Source: Paenibacillus nasutitermitis
GTDB lineage: Bacteria; Bacillota; Bacilli; Paenibacillales; Paenibacillaceae
Direction: 5' to 3'
DNA: 64,000 nucleotides
Assembly: GCF_014641075.1 (NCBI RefSeq)
Contig: NZ_BMHP01000002.1
Coordinates: forward strand, 1 to 64,000
Shown here: positions 62,141-64,000 of the stretch, piece by piece
How the letters are laid out: the number at the start of each line of letters is the position of its first letter
How positions within the stretch are numbered: the first letter of the stretch is position 1
Notes under the pieces: generated by a model
Seen by the model: only the letters and a program-made list of their open reading frames with translations
Database searches by the model: none
What the model was told of the DNA's origin: nothing
Made by a program: the position numbers and the translations under genes

Positions 62141-63586
62141 TCATCTATACTTCTGGATCAAATCCATTTTGAGCTGCCAGGCTTTGGGACTCAGATCGAT
62201 AGGATAATGCTCGGGATTGAGCTTCCGCAAATGCTCGGGCCAAAACATCTGCAGCTGTTCCTTATGGAAGTTGCGTATATGGTCCAGGGTCGGCGGCTCC
62301 GTTCGTAGAACACCATCACGAAAGACTGGCAGAAGCAAAGGAATTGCATTGTAATCGGAGATTTCCTTGCGCAAATAGGGATGAATCGGGTCGAACAATG
62401 TTAATGGTTTTCCTTCTTCAATATCGGTTTCATCCGGCAAGGCCAAATAATCGGCTTCTGCTTTGCCGTTCTCATTGTTAATTATCCGGTACACATTCTT
62501 GATACCAGGCGTCGTTACCTTCTCCGGGTTTCCCGATATCTTGATAACTGGCGTCCATTCGGTTTCCCCTGCTGAGCGGCGCGCCACGAGCTTGTAAACA
62601 CCGCCAAGCGAAGGCTGGTCAGAGGCTGTAATCAGCTGTGTACCGACACCCCAGCTGTCGATTCGCGCACCCTGACCTTTTAAATTGAAAATGATATTCT
62701 CGTCCAGATCATTGGATGCCACGATCCGCACCTCTTGCAATCCGGCTTCATCCAGCATGATCCGCGCCTGCTTGGACAGATAGGCGAGGTCTCCGCTGTC
62801 CAGGCGGACGGCTTTAAGGTGTTTCCCGGCAGCCTTCAGCTTAAGCCCAACTTTAATGGCATTAACCATTCCGCTTTTCAAGGTATCATACGTATCGACC
62901 AGCAGCGTAACGTGATCCGGCAGCGCTTCAGCATAACGTTCAAACGCTTCAAGCTCCGTATCATGTCCCTGCACCCAGGAATGGGCGTGAGTCCCCTGTG
63001 TCGGGATGCCGAACAGCATGCCCGCACGCATATTTGAAGTCGCATCGAAACCTGCTATGTAAGCCGCCCGGGCACCCCAGACAGCAGCTTCCGTTTCCTG
63101 CGCCCGCCGCGTGCCGAACTCCATGAGATTGTCATCAGTGGCAACCTGCTTGATTCGCGAGGCTTTGGTTGCGATCAGGGTCTGATAGTTAACCATGTTA
63201 AGTATCGCGGTCTCTACGAGCTGCGCCTCAACAATCCGACCTTCCACCCGCAGCATCGGCTCATTGCTAAAAACAAGCGAACCTTCTGCGGCAGCATATA
63301 GGTCGCCCGTGAACCTGAATTCCCGCAGCATGTCCAGAAAACTTTCGTCGTAATTTTCCTCCTGCTCCCGAAGATAAGCAATCTCCCGTTCGCCGAAGCG
63401 CAGCTCCTGAATATAGCGGACAACACGTTCAAGTCCGGCAAACACGGCATAACCGTTGCCAAAAGGAAGCTTGCGGAAATAGACCTCGAATGCCGCATAG
63501 TCATTACAGGTGCCATTCACCCAATGCGCGTACATCATATTAATCTGATATTTATCGGTATGGAGTGTAAGATTCCCGTCAGTCAT
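62141..63586 (-). CDS. pncB: Nicotinate phosphoribosyltransferase
   Basis: This encodes 481 residues. It opens LHTDKYQINMMYAHWVNG and has EFGTRRAQETEAAVWGARAA, GTHAHSWVQGHDTELEAFERY (catalytic His), LVDTYDTLKSG and AVRLDSGDLAYLSKQAR, hallmarks of the family. It joins nicotinate to PRPP for NAD salvage. The ATG at 63586 follows GGGGGAAGC; a GTG- or ATG-extended frame adds six residues. Confidence 0.94.
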   Translation of the reverse strand: MTDGNLTLHTDKYQINMMYAHWVNGTCNDYAAFEVYFRKLPFGNGYAVFAGLERVVRYIQELRFGEREIAYLREQEENYDESFLDMLREFRFTGDLYAAAEGSLVFSNEPMLRVEGRIVEAQLVETAILNMVNYQTLIATKASRIKQVATDDNLMEFGTRRAQETEAAVWGARAAYIAGFDATSNMRAGMLFGIPTQGTHAHSWVQGHDTELEAFERYAEALPDHVTLLVDTYDTLKSGMVNAIKVGLKLKAAGKHLKAVRLDSGDLAYLSKQARIMLDEAGLQEVRIVASNDLDENIIFNLKGQGARIDSWGVGTQLITASDQPSLGGVYKLVARRSAGETEWTPVIKISGNPEKVTTPGIKNVYRIINNENGKAEADYLALPDETDIEEGKPLTLFDPIHPYLRKEISDYNAIPLLLPVFRDGVLRTEPPTLDHIRNFHKEQLQMFWPEHLRKLNPEHYPIDLSPKAWQLKMDLIQKYR

Positions 63587-63623
63587 ATTGCTTCCCCCGT
63601 TCATTTCCGGATTCTGATGATTG

Positions 63624-64000
63624 TCAAATTGAAGTCGACTTGTACTGTTCTTTACGTAACCATTTGGTCAGATAAAGAATCTGCCCCATATGCTCGGAAT
63701 AATGGGCGGCACATTGATGAAGCATATCCAGGTGGGTTCGTTCTCTGTTTCTCACGGTTTGCGTATGCAGCCATTGTTCAGGTTTCAAGCTATTGACCGC
63801 ACGGATCACAGTGTCCATATCGGTTTGAATATAGTGTACTAATTCAGCACATGTCATATACGCCGGTTTCCAAGGATTTCCCCGATCAGCCTCCTGCTGG
63901 AGAATCCCTTTTAAGATCCGCTCCTGCACATTTCCGTGAATATGAAGAATAAGCGCGGAAATGCTGTGAGATGAAGGATCAGGGGATGCATTTACTTCTT
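63624..64000 (-). CDS. DinB-like (DUF1572) protein, 5' end beyond the window
   Basis: The frame stays open to the window edge. The visible ~124 residues include SHSISALILHIHGNVQERIL, then DTVIRAVNSLKPEQWLH and HCAAHYSEHMGQILYLTKWL, matching DUF1572/DinB four-helix proteins with His ligands for a metal. The start is outside the window. The family is linked to thiol transfer (bacillithiol S-transferases) in Firmicutes, but the function here is not proven. Confidence 0.8.
   Translation of the reverse strand, partial: EVNASPDPSSHSISALILHIHGNVQERILKGILQQEADRGNPWKPAYMTCAELVHYIQTDMDTVIRAVNSLKPEQWLHTQTVRNRERTHLDMLHQCAAHYSEHMGQILYLTKWLRKEQYKSTSI

Overview
The window looks like chromosomal DNA of a Paenibacillus-type endospore-forming Firmicute. 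Supporting signs are a copper-amine-oxidase-type stalk protein, an endospore-appendage (Ena) subunit, strong GGAGG-type ribosome binding sites, sugar ABC operons without their own ATPase, and a Vat/Vgb streptogramin resistance pair. No rRNA, tRNA or CRISPR array was recognised.

Layout. 1-5.7 kb: AT-rich accessory DNA with small lipoproteins and unrecognised proteins, sprinkled with a composite palindromic repeat that sits just behind genes. 5.7-7.6 kb: a group IIC intron with its reverse transcriptase, inserted a few bases behind a terminator hairpin. 7.7-14.7 kb: a Tn7-like transposition module (two XRE regulators, tnsA-tnsB-tnsC-tniQ) ending in two tandem 18-bp repeats and a terminal CCGACAACA. 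15-20 kb: a membrane-anchored alpha/beta hydrolase with a decayed second copy, a two-component system, a 3' relic of a streptogramin lyase gene and a wrecked MFS gene. 20.1-34.2 kb: a glycan-use locus, all on the minus strand (LacI regulator, secreted beta-helix protein, ABC importer, NagA, DUF4838-type protein, ROK kinase, SIS protein, GH78 rhamnosidase). 34.4-36.3 kb: a vat-vgb operon behind a leader that reads as a ribosome-controlled transcription attenuator. 36.5-37.8 kb: two divergent Ena-like genes enclosed by 33-34 bp inverted repeats. 37.9-41.3 kb: a metal-stress group (glutaredoxin, His-rich lipoprotein, CsoR-type repressor, 14-helix MFS pump). 42.3-64 kb: mostly ordinary genome: ArsR/AHSA1 genes, two ion antiporters, an HD dNTPase, odhAB, bdbCD, a GGDEF-EAL protein, a GbsR-type regulator with a hydrolase, pncB, and a DinB-like gene running off the right edge.

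How the parts work together. TnsA and TnsB would excise the element, TnsC would couple them to a TniQ target selector, and the XRE proteins probably repress the module. In the glycan locus the secreted beta-helix protein and intracellular glycosidases would deliver rhamnose- and N-acetylhexosamine-containing sugars, imported by the ABC system and processed by NagA, ROK and SIS proteins under LacI control (two near-palindromic operators). The vat and vgb products would inactivate streptogramin A and B; the leader would allow expression only when ribosomes are impaired.

The strongest points for follow-up are the vat-vgb attenuator, the Tn7-like module with a second matching end 22 kb away, the inverted-repeat-bounded Ena pair, a recurring 22-bp palindrome, and gene relics that record past rearrangement. 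The left end of the Tn7-like element could not be fixed.
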